Positions 55,090 to 64,000 of a stretch of 64,000 bases of DNA are shown here, one piece after another. Numbering within the stretch: position 1 is the first letter of the stretch; the number at the start of each line of letters is the position of its first letter. The DNA comes from Fasciolopsis buskii (lineage: Eukaryota > Platyhelminthes > Trematoda > Plagiorchiida > Fasciolidae), in the NCBI GenBank assembly GCA_008360955.1, contig LUCM01005972.1, positions 30,800 to 94,799 on the forward strand, given 5' to 3'. A program made the translations under genes and the position numbers. The notes under the pieces were generated by a model, which did no database searches, had not been told where the DNA came from, and was given only the letters and a program-made list of their open reading frames with translations.

Positions 55090-55394
55090 TGGACAAGAAG
55101 TATTCATTTTCTGCTCATGAACCCGGTTTGTGTTGACAGGGTAGGCCGTCGGTTCCATGTAATTACGACCCTTTTACGGAAGAGGTAAAACCATACTAAA
55201 TGTCTGGATTTTGTTATTGCGGGCTTCATCTTAAGGCTGCGTGTTTTAATCTTGCTGCAAAAGCCGTTTCGGCTAAGACGTGACAAGCCGGTAACAATCT
55301 TAAAGGTCCCCATCAAGTATCCGCAATGTCTCCTTCTGCCGAGCACTCGGAGTGCTGTGTTGTCGGCCGGTGTCCATAACTTCAAATACTGCAT
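55090..55394 (-). pseudogene. CR1/Jockey-type LINE C-terminal fragment 1
   Basis: The minus frame reads RVLGRRRHCGYLMGTFKIVT, RNGFCSKIKTRSLKMK, then LVWFYLFRKRVVITWNRRPT. This is the RRRRGDLIxTFKIVTGL, TRSLxGH, FFSxRVVNxWNSLP order at the end of CR1-like reverse transcriptase proteins. Only the C-terminus is present. Confidence 0.72.
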
Positions 55395-55419
55395 GTTTGC
55401 TTGTTGCTGAAAGGTACAG

Positions 55420-55960
55420 TACCAAGTGCCGTATCAAATCCAACAGATACGTTTCGTTTCCTCACATAGAACCTACTCTTCCAGCTCTGAGTACATCACA
55501 TCCCAGCATATACCTAGAACGTCTTTAAATCGATCAACATTATTACTGTCAACCACATGTTTTAGCAGTCGGTTTCACAGATAAATCACTCTATTAGCGG
55601 GGAACCTAGCTTCCATTTGATGCCTTGTGTGGTTGCGCAGCAGTCCTAAACTACGCCCTCTGGTGCACTGTCTGGTTTCAGAGTAAACAGTTAATCAAGT
55701 TTTGTCTGAATGTCCATTCACTATTTTAGACGCCTCAGTTAGATCACCGAACATGCGTCGGCGTCCAATAGAGAAAATGCCAAGATCGTAGAACCTCTCG
55801 ACAGCTTTGATGCATTTGGTCAGCCTTCACCTTGCTTGCAAGCTTCTATGATTTTTCTAAGCAATTTATACCCTGTTTTAAGTGCAGGACTCAGGTTATA
55901 AGGCAATACTTCATGTGTGGTTTTACGATGGTCGCGCACTGAAGCCAAAACACTTCAGGT
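55420..55960 (-). pseudogene. CR1-like LINE C-terminal fragment 2
   Basis: On the minus strand VKPHMKYCL and RKIIEACKQ lie at about 55920-55850. Then AVERFYDLGIFSIGRRRMFG and DLTEASKIVNGH, QCTRGRSLGLLRNHTR and FPANRVIYL.NRLLKHVVDS..VDRFKDVLG follow to about 55500. These match VRPHLEYC, ERLxxLGLFSLxRRRLRGDLxEAxKI, TRGHSLKL and FFxNRVVxLWNxLPxxVVDS of CR1-type proteins. The missing W in the last box is a stop. It is separate from fragment 1, which repeats the same domain. Confidence 0.7.
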
Positions 55961-56554
55961 TCCTTGCAGGATATTGTTAACCTCAGCCCAAAAATCTCTT
56001 CCTTGCCCTAACTGCTGCGCTTATGCAATTTTTATAGGGTTGGAAATTGTTCTTGGTGGTAAAACCAGCCATTGGGCTGGAGAAACATTCATATCACCTG
56101 TTCCATTCCCACCTTGATCTCCCCCAGACGTTAGATCTTGACGCCTAGCCAAGTTCAATGGAAGGTCCCACTTATGTTATCAGGCTTCGAATGCCTCAGT
56201 ATATTCCTCCAGGTCCATTCCTGCTACTTTGACACCGGCAAAAAGATAGCATTGGTCACACATGCCATCTTCTAGGTCGCTGACTGTGATTCCGGGAATG
56301 CGGCCGCCATTAAGTGCAATTCAGTTCAGTTTGCACTGGAAAGTGATTGTTGGTTCCCCAGTCAACCTCGTAGAACATCTCCCACAGTTGCGCTGCAATC
56401 AATTCCTCGTTATTGTATCGAGTACAGTTCCTTCATTTCGTAAGACCATAAGGAACGCACATAACGTTCTTCAGACCCTGAAGACAAGGCAGCCATTACC
56501 AGGCCGTTTTGTAGCACTTTCTGAGATCCTAACCACTGGCTAATACGAGACCCA

Positions 56555-56571
56555 ATATATATATATATATA
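56555..56571. repeat. (AT)n microsatellite
   Basis: About eight AT units, located between two CR1-like fragments, just after the 3' side of fragment 3 on the minus strand. It may be part of that element's 3' tail. Confidence 0.8.
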
Positions 56572-56639
56572 GTTCAGGGTAGTTGGTGCTGGTCAATATT
56601 CTCCGGAACCAGCTTTTCAAATTTCACACCCCTTAGACG

Positions 56640-57540
56640 ATGTGGCATTTGATGAACCCACCTGTCCATTCATCAACATTTTCTTAGAAACCATTACTCT
56701 CTCGATGTACAGGTCCACTGCTGAATTCAAACTTGATTATCCTCTCCAAAACTTTACACTACTTCTTGCTGATCGATCATCATTGGTCTGCTCAAAAGAA
56801 TCTCCTGCGCCTATACATTTTATGGCATTCAATATTTTTAGCTGCTCAATTAAATCACCTGGCATCAGCCCGTTTTCTGAGTAGAAATGATCTAGTAAAT
56901 GCAACATTCCCTCGCATGCACTACCTCGTTTATACTCACCCATAAGAGTGATTGGGCGCCTCACCCTCTCCAAACGAGAAGAATCCTCTTTAATTAATGT
57001 CGCCGAAGCCTTGATACAGTGTTTTACGCCAAGTTTCACCAAGTTTTGTATACCAATACAAACGCGTCTGTCTCACCGCAGATGCAGTGGCTGGTATTGG
57101 TCTGTACGGTTCTTTCCTAGGCCAGTGGGCCACCAGCCAGTTTGAAGTTTGCCCTTATTTATACCCCAAGGTCGTGGTCATTTTGGCTGAGGCTGGCTAA
57201 CTGTCCTCTGCTGCCGTTATCATAAATGAGGATTTGTAGAGTAGGGGACTTTAATAACACTCGCCAATGCTCTGAGTAAGCCAGTGGTTATTTCGGCGTT
57301 GTTCTGGTCATACTATCCGAAGGCATGAAACATGGCGGTGATGGCTCGCTGTTCAGGTCATGCATACTGAGAAAGAAAAGAACGGGCATACGGGTTGCAG
57401 TTCATCCGACTCCCCTTTTTCACCTCGTAGTAGAATGCCTTGTATTGCACGCAATCCGCTATCCATCTGAGAAGCCGATCGTCTGTCACAGAACATGCAT
57501 ATCCGAAAATAGCAGACCGCGGTGAACCGAGTCAAAGGAA
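56640..57540 (-). pseudogene. CR1-like reverse transcriptase remnant 3, palm to thumb
   Basis: Minus-strand frames give FDSVHRGLL (motif A aspartate, about 57538-57510), RLLRWIADCVQYKAFYYEV, a decayed motif B, PVLFFLSMHDL and SPPCFMPSD (about 57400-57340; usual PCFMFADD, so motif C is lost), HDLGV.IRANFKLA (about 57185-57140), VLVYKTW, and DSSRLERVRRPITLM with DLIEQLKILN (57042-56800). The order equals CR1-type elements: FDSV, WI, GVPQGSVLxPxLF, FADD, RDLGV, LLERVQRRATK, GDLIExxKI. Frameshifts and stops are numerous. Confidence 0.7.
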
Positions 57541-60120
57541 TTACTAGAGTTCAAACTTTCTCAGCTTCCTCCTCAGCAGCTGGACCGTGACTTCACTCAA
57601 AAAAATTCCATCCGTGCGGGCCTGCTGTGCGCCACATATTACTAGGTTGCTACTTGATTGCCTGCGCAGGTGATCTATTTTGTCTGCGGTCTTGGACTGG
57701 ATGCATTTGAGAAACACCTGTCGACAGTTCTACGTCCATTCAGCTCGGTTTCTCGCATTGCTGGACCTCGTGGACCTATGAAGCTGCTAAAGCTGGGGGG
57801 AAAAATAGCCCATCTTCTGTTGGATTTGCCTCGTAGCAGGACAAGGTAACTAGCTTTCCCTTGCCTGCGGTTCAATTCAGCTATCACCATAGTCAAAACC
57901 CGTAGTACAGGCTAAAAACCGGTTCCAGGGGCTCCAGTCCCTGCCTAAATGCAAAACCACGGGGATGTGATCGCCAAACATTAGGAGGACGGGACGCGCG
58001 TTCCTGCCTCCGCCAGTTTCCTTCCAGCGCTTTTTACCCTTCTATGACGCACCCACTTTCTCTAAAGGAAATAGTATCAGCTGCCAAGGATGCCATTGGT
58101 AAGGACGCCGTCGTTTTACTGGGGACCACTTAGTGAACCACCTTTAAACCGTTTCCAAGGTCTCACTGTCACAAACTAAGTGTGACCGTCATTCTTGTGC
58201 CGAACAAAAACCTTTTATGAACGTAACAGCGTGCCGGGTTTTAGGGTTTGTAGCACATCACAGCTGCAAGAGGGCCTTCGATGCTTTGTGCTCTGGAGTT
58301 GAAGCCTACCAAGGCAAGTATTTTGCCATACGTAGCTGCGCCGTTTGTCTATACTTCGCTGATCCATTGCTCAGAGCCCGTGTGGAGCGCCGTAGTCTAC
58401 CAATTAAACAGACCTGACTACGCTGGGTTGTATGACTCAATCAGTAGCCTGTTGCCATGTCCTGCTTATATCTGCATTGTTTCATGTTTTGCCACACCCA
58501 TAATACTCAAGTCCCCAGTGACTCGAAGCACAGGGTAGCGAGCCCTCCAGCTGGGTTAGCTATGAAAACTAGGAAATACGAGGACCCAACACCGATTGTT
58601 GCAGTATTCCACCGTATGGTTTCTCTTCAGTTGACTTGAAATACTCACAAGCACCTTTGAGTAACCTCCAGCGATACTTCTAGCAAACGGTACTATTTCT
58701 TAATGGGTCAAACGATTTCAGTTTTTCCATACATAATGGTGTACTAATAAAACTGCTTCCACCTGCAAGTCCAGGTTAGATATCTGAATTTTTCTGCATC
58801 AAATTCAAAACGCTTGATTTTGAGTATAAAGCCTCGTTGTGGTATCTTGGGTGGGTAAAGCCCATCAAAGCAGAACATAAGTAGCAATCACTGACCCTTA
58901 TTGTTGGCATCACCATGGTAAAATAATAGCTGGGGTATCACCACGCCGCCTGAACTTGGGCTGTGCTCTGCCTGAAACGATCTAGTTCCATTGCAACAGT
59001 GAAATGACTCTAGTCATCTCACCCATTCGCGCACATCAATAGCTCTTGGTATGTTCATTACTCGGGGTTCTTCTTTCTGCAATGAATCTTGAGAAGTCAT
59101 TGTTTTGACCTGCTGCTCCTCCTACCGTGCATATTTCTGGTAATGCCAAGCCTCCCCAAACTAAGTGCACTTTTCTCTCCTTTTCAAAAGTAATGGATAC
59201 TGGACTACCAACTTCCGGCTCGGATGAGTCCGTTCTGTCTGCGTATGATGACCTATAGGACACCCATCGAAGTTAGAGGGGAAGGTGCTACCCGTGATAT
59301 TTCAGAGCAGGCATGAACAGAAAGCACTCAGAGCCCACGCAACGGCACTATAGACAGAGATAGCTTAGCTAAAATATCTCCTTCGAAATTCCGTTCCGAT
59401 AGTCATAGTGGCCACCCACGCCATTTAGGTGTCATGGCAAATAGTCCTGGACGCCACGCATAAGATGCATGAAACCAGTGTTTCTGCTGGGAGGGTAGGC
59501 CCTTTGGGGTAATTTCCCAAGAAGCCTAACCATTTATTGCAAACAATCAGAGCTTTTAAGAGCCTGCGGCTCGACGCCTCCCATTCAGTTTAAGCCCCTT
59601 GGTACCATGCGAAGGCCAGAAAACGGAAGCTGCGAATTTTTCTCGAGCTCATTGCCGAGATGGTTATGATAAGCCATTTTTTATACCCAAAGACCTCTGG
59701 AGAAACATCTGTGCGCATCAAATGTATATCTTAAAATGAGCCCGTATAAATGCGTTAACTTATAAAAAATGACAATGTATTTCATTCCAGGGGTTCGTAA
59801 CTAGCAGCATCACCCCAGTATCTTCTTATGGAAATAAGCCTGAGGACCAGGCCCATTTCAAACCTAACCGAGCGTAATAGCGTCCGGAGCTCCCCATCGC
59901 CACTTATTCTACTTAGGCTCACAGCGCCCAAAGTGGAACGTCGCTTCAGGCAGCCCCTTAACCGCTGGCCTTTAGCCCCTCATGTGGATCTTGATGATTC
60001 TGATAACTTGGGACTGCTATCACCACACTTGCTAACGACAGACATTTTCCTAGTAAATGGTGCAAATCAAAGCTGTGTTCCAAAACAGCCGGTTCTTCAG
60101 AAACTAAAGTTTCAGAAGGT
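57541..60120. other. No confidently recognised gene
   Basis: Frames at 57675-57896 and 59036-59263 (minus), and at 58217-58639 and 59828-60124 (plus) were read; none shows a family signature. The last could be an ORF1-type remnant of the CR1-like element that follows at 60411, but this is only positional. Confidence 0.35.
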
Positions 60121-60410
60121 TTGATAATTGAAGGATTCACAAACGGGAGCCCAAAAATTTCTACACCTCTTTACAACCCCAGCCTATTTAGGCATAAGTT
60201 AGCCTCAGAGTGGAACACCACTCCAACTCTCTCCCCTGAGCCCGTCGTCCTTACAGCCTTACAACCCACGTTAACCCTAACGCACTTTTCGTTTGATGGC
60301 TACACATACTCGGCCCTAGGGCGCGAAACAGAAGAAAAGAGGTCGGTTTTCATGCTCTGGGAAAAACAGCTCGGCGCCATGCAAAATTCTCTGCTTTACC
60401 GCCACACCGA

Positions 60411-61110
60411 ATGAGGCTAAGACCTAGCAAGAACTCTTATGAAATCTCCTTTGAGTCTTCTGTAATCTGTTTCCACACCCACTACTTGAATATCCTAACT
60501 AAAATACATGAACTCAAAAAGCTGGCTTATGATAAAAGGTCCCACCCGATAGCTGTTATTGAAATGTGGCTCACTTCCAACGTACTTGGCGAAGAGTTAT
60601 TTATCAACGGTTTCATCGCCGTCAGAAAACGCTCACTCATAGGCAAATCTGGTGGAGCGGCGTTACATTTCGGTACCACTCTTCCATCTTGTCTGAAAAT
60701 TTCCCTATCAAAAATCCCTCTCACCGGCCCTCTGTGGATCAAGATAAGAGACTTCAATTTAGACATCCTTCCGGTTGGTATTATCTATCGCCCACCACAA
60801 GTCAACCTTGAGGACGCTCGGGTTTGTGTGTGAGCCGTCATTTCGCTCAGCTTCTGCTCCCGAGGGAGCTGAATGTATCGTCTATCCACTGAATGAGGAG
60901 GAGCTTCGTGAACCTACTCAGTCGCGCCTGCGTTTAGTTGGTCACAAACATCTCGGTCCCAGGAAGTCAACGAATCCACCAGATGCCGAGCTGAGAACAA
61001 TTCTTCTCTCCAACGAGGACCATCAGATGGGCACGATCAAGGCGCTAAGACATTTGGGCAAGAGCGACCATGCCGTTATTCGTTTCGCCTTTACCTTTCG
61101 TTGGCTTACA
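60411..61110 (+). pseudogene. CR1-like endonuclease domain
   Basis: The frame 60411-60833 has INELKK-like LTKIHELKKLAYDKRSHPI, AVIEMWLTSNVLGEELFING (usual ITETWL, where the catalytic glutamate should be; here EMWL), SGGAALHF, LWIKIRDFNLDILPVGIIYR and a PP end. A second frame (60775-61476) has KALRHLGKSDHAVIRFAFTF at about 61040-61090, the SDH catalytic box that ends an APE-type endonuclease. The GDFN box should lie in between but could not be read. Confidence 0.8.
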
Positions 61111-61719
61111 TTTCAGTCAAAAGCCGAAGCCTTCGATCTTTCTCTAGAACCGACTTTCGGGACCTCAGCAACGTGCTTGCTAGCCGGCTATGGGCTGCTG
61201 ATTGTAACTCAAAGTGGAAGTCCCCGAACTTTACACCGAGGACTGCATCAGGCAGGCAGACCAGCCTTCGTCTCACGGAAAAAATTAACACAACAGAACA
61301 ACCAACTTCCCCATCACTCTATTAGCAGCATCCCTGATGAGCGCTCAAAGTGGTTTCCTAGATTTAGGTTTACTGGTATGGAATCGGAAAAAAGTGAATT
61401 CAGAATTATTCGCGGCCTCTGTAAACGGGGAAAAACGAGTGCTTTGCGCTTTGAAAAAACTCAACTAATTTCTTGAGCGCGCAGACTTCTCTGTTCTTTA
61501 TAAATTTGTGCGAATGACAAAGAAACGCGTTGCAACATCTTTTGCCTTTTAATTAAGCCATGGGGCCACAGCAACCTTTCCTTCTCAAGAGGCGATTGCT
61601 TTTAAGTCACATTTTGAGGCAAAATTCACTGCTGTCCCTGTTTCTTTTCACTCTTGGCCACCAGAATTGGCTGCCACAAACAGATTTAACAGAGTGACTA
61701 TCTCCAAACAAAGAGGGGA

Positions 61720-62420
61720 ACGTCGATCTAATAAAATGAACCACTTCAGCTCACTGAGCCCGGATGTTATTCACCCCAGCCTACGTAAGAAAGCGCACGC
61801 CGCGGTGACAGAAACGTACAATATTCTCTTTTAAGACTGCTCAAAATCAGACGTATCCTCGATGTTGTGGAAGAAAACAGATGTGAGCCCAGTTTTTAAA
61901 GAAGACAGACACCATCCAGCTAGCGACGGACCCATTAATCTGACCAGTATCTTCAGCAAAGTTCTTCAGCGTATTTTGAAGCGTTTCATCCTGTTGCATC
62001 TACTGCATAACAACTTGCTCTCTGCAAACATACGGCTGCTTCCTCGTTTCACAAACAAGTTGCGCCCTGTGGGCAGCCTGTTACAGGCATGAGACGACGG
62101 GATTGTCTAAGACACCGTTTTTATTGGCCCCGCGAAAGCCTTTGATCGGGTTAGTGCATTCTTCTGGTGTGCGCATTTGAGCATTATGGTCTTTGTGCTC
62201 ATTCATTAATTCTTAGTCGCAGTTCTACTGCAGGTCACTCCTCCGCTGTCAGAACTCGTCTATCAGCCTCCGATCTATCTTTAATCCTAAACGGAGTGTC
62301 GTAAAGGTAATTGCTTGGCCCCATATGTCCCTCGTTTACTTAGACAACACTTCCTATGACATCCCACAGATCACTGTTATGTGTGCCGATGAAGTGGCCA
62401 TCCAGGATACCGGGCCTACA
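61720..62420 (+). pseudogene. CR1-like reverse transcriptase palm
   Basis: LSPDVIHPSLRKKAHAAVTE lies at about 61750-61810. The frame 61862-62092 has DVSPVFKEDRHHPASDGPIN, LTSIFSKVLQRILKRFIL and LLSANIRLLPRFTN. GPAKAFDRVSAFF at about 62130-62165 is motif A. YLDNTSYDIPQITVMCADEV at about 62340-62395 holds motif C, altered from YADD to CADE. Motif B is not clearly readable. The sequence order matches CR1-type LINEs. Confidence 0.75.
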
Positions 62421-62984
62421 GTAGCGCATTCAGCAATGGATAGTGCAAAGCTCTGATCCATTAACTAGAGCCCGCCGATTGAGGGCGAAAAGTGCGTGAG
62501 CAGGTCTTTTGGCAATGCTCCGGCTCGAAAGTATTTGGCTTTGGGAAATTCCCGAACCTAGAAAGTTGAGCAGCGTGGAATCTTAGGACTCTGAATTATC
62601 AGGGCGTTATCGTTCTTCCTCACCACCAACGGGTATCCAGTGAGTCAGCTTCTGCGTCCCATACATGGTGAGACGTGACTTCCCGTTAAACCCTGTGGAA
62701 GAATTCCAGGCATTTCATGGCATCCATGTTCAACCTATGTTTGAAGGCGGCAGGTTAAATTCACATTTGGAACTGGCCAGAGTGCAAGATATGCTGCAGC
62801 GAGCAAGGCTGAAGGCAAGAAAACAGGTTCGCGGCCCAATATCCGACCGATCTTTGTATGCAGTCTATGGAAACCAGCAAAAAAGGAGTGATTTATGTTT
62901 CCCATTTACTCTGTGTTCCGCTGCTCCGGTGGTTGTTTTTGTGTTTCCTTCTGAGCACTTTGAAAAGGCTCTCCAAAAAGGTGT

Positions 62985-63130
62985 TCAAACATTAGCATAG
63001 GAGGGCCTTCTTCATGCATCGAATGGCATCTCTGTGGAACAGCTTAACGGAAGACGTTATTGAGACACAAAATAAAAAAGCTTTGAAGTCAATTTTGGAT
63101 AGCTTTTGTGTCTTCCTCAACTTAGAAAAC
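62985..63130 (+). pseudogene. CR1-like C-terminal tip
   Basis: RRAFFMHRMASLWNSLTEDV, then ALKSILDSF. This matches the RNFFSxRVxxLWNSLPEDVV..FKxxLD ending of CR1 proteins and places the end of the element near 63130. The open frame from 62665 to 63000 just before it does not resemble the expected thumb and is left unassigned. Confidence 0.7.
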
Positions 63131-64000
63131 AACGGCAGTCCTCGTAAAAATGCAGTGAAAAATGAGAAAAACAATGGAATAATTCAAACAAAAGGAAGTA
63201 CGAAACTCCTTTGTGCACCAGCAAATAAGTTTTTTACTTTTGATATGGATTTGATTCCGCCCTGCATGAAACGGGACGGTTATGCGGTAGCGTTCTTTCG
63301 CCGCAGTGGTAAGCTGAATACTCCACCTACCCCTGCAGCAGAAAGCAGACGAAGGCAGCTGAGAGCCAGAGAGCCATGAGAGGAAAATTAAATTGAAGAC
63401 CCGAGATAAACTAGGCTCTGTCTTTGGCCAGTGCAAAACATGCGATAATCGAGACAAAAAACTGGGCGTCCTCTCACTCGGCCAACAAAATGGAAGAAAT
63501 CATTGTCTTTATTTTTTAGCGAGATCCGCTGAGCTATACCGGGAAGAGTTAAATGCACCGAAGGAGCGTATGAAATCAAAGGAATTCTGGATACTCGCAC
63601 GAAGCGGACCAAAACTTTTCCTTTGAAAACTGAGTTGGATTTAGTGACAGGGTCATACCAGGCTTGTTCACTGACATCCGCGGCTCGTCGCTGAGGATTA
63701 ATTGAACTGCTTGTGCAGTACACGTGTGAAAGGCTCCACAAAGATGGCCATGGAGTTTGAAAGCGGTTAGTAAGTCCCATGGCCAAAAGCCCTCAATATG
63801 GTATTTGATCAGTTTTCTAACCTCACTTATAATGCCTTAGGCCAGGAGAGGCAGAATTTCCCGGGGCCGTGAACACTGAAACCTGTGAGAACCCTCAACA
63901 AGTCGTGTTTGGCCTGTCCGTGGGTCGCCACCAGCGGTCATATGTATTCGAAGGATACCTTTTCATAAGCAAAATTACCAAAATCCCACGCCTCTAACCC
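63131..64000. other. No recognisable gene
   Basis: Open frames at 63388-63786 (minus) and 63014-63379 (plus, running on from the CR1 tip) show no further family resemblance. The end of the window has no repeat or terminus. Confidence 0.4.

Larger units (their letters stand above)
60411..63130 (+). mobile_element. CR1-like LINE, long decayed copy
   Basis: On the plus strand an endonuclease (60411-61110), a linker, a reverse transcriptase (61720-62420) and the C-terminal tip (62985-63130) appear in the normal CR1 order. The coding sequence is interrupted by many stops and shifts. It is the only non-RTE element in the window with all parts visible. The 5' limit is unknown and may lie in the preceding unassigned sequence. 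Confidence 0.78.

Noticed and set aside
62665..63000. 111-codon frame just before the CR1 C-terminal tip
   Set aside because: It does not match the expected CR1 thumb and no other family is apparent; it may be a shifted reading or unrelated insertion.
1..64000. CRISPR arrays, bacterial operons, rRNA or tRNA genes
   Set aside because: No spaced direct repeats, Shine-Dalgarno-led gene strings or structured RNA genes were seen. The content is that of an animal nuclear genome.

Overview
The window looks like a repeat-rich stretch of a flatworm nuclear genome, most probably a trematode. This rests on the mix of decayed RTE-like, CR1/Rex1-like and Jockey-like LINEs, a Penelope-like element with a GIY-YIG domain, a Ty3/gypsy element with a flatworm-type Gag, and coding exons separated by very short (35-49 nt) introns. 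The organism is an inference; no rRNA, tRNA or mitochondrial sequence was seen. Almost all of the recognisable coding capacity is mobile-element debris.

Layout. 1-7.5 kb: a (TTCGGG)n run at the very start, then mostly unrecognised sequence with one Penelope-like fragment (minus, 4.5-5.3 kb). 7.5-11 kb: pieces of three LINEs. 11.4-13.9 kb: two exons of a DLGAP/HURP-like (GKAP domain) gene on the minus strand, with a decayed RTE copy in the intron between them. 14.9-25.7 kb: RTE copies A and B (same internal deletion), a Jockey-like LINE (minus, 18.2-20.0 kb), and three exon-like segments of an unrecognised minus-strand gene (20.9-22.4 kb). 25.9-34.9 kb: a three-layer nest. An old RTE copy (I) is split by a Ty3/gypsy element (minus, 27.16-33.15 kb), and the integrase of that element is split by a 5'-truncated RTE copy (J). 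Another RTE remnant (F) follows. 35.6-43.4 kb: RTE copies C (minus) and D (plus) lie head-to-head; D is the longest and best preserved. 45.4-50.9 kb: an island with little recognisable content.

51.2-54.4 kb: a decayed transposase-like reading frame, followed on the same strand by a multi-exon DUF4806-like gene. The two may be parts of one DNA transposon. 55-63.4 kb: CR1-like LINE remains, three fragments on the minus strand and then a longer copy on the plus strand (60.4-63.1 kb) with endonuclease, reverse transcriptase and C-terminal segments.

The most interesting signals are: (i) the RTE family seems to have been copied from defective sources. Two copies share one premature stop, two others share one internal deletion but have different flanks and tails, and a third defective form has a different deletion. 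(ii) The transposase-like/DUF4806-like pair. (iii) The DLGAP/HURP-like gene, which carries a KEN motif. (iv) The nested insertion with a visible 4-bp target duplication. All family assignments were made by eye from translated motifs; no database search was run.
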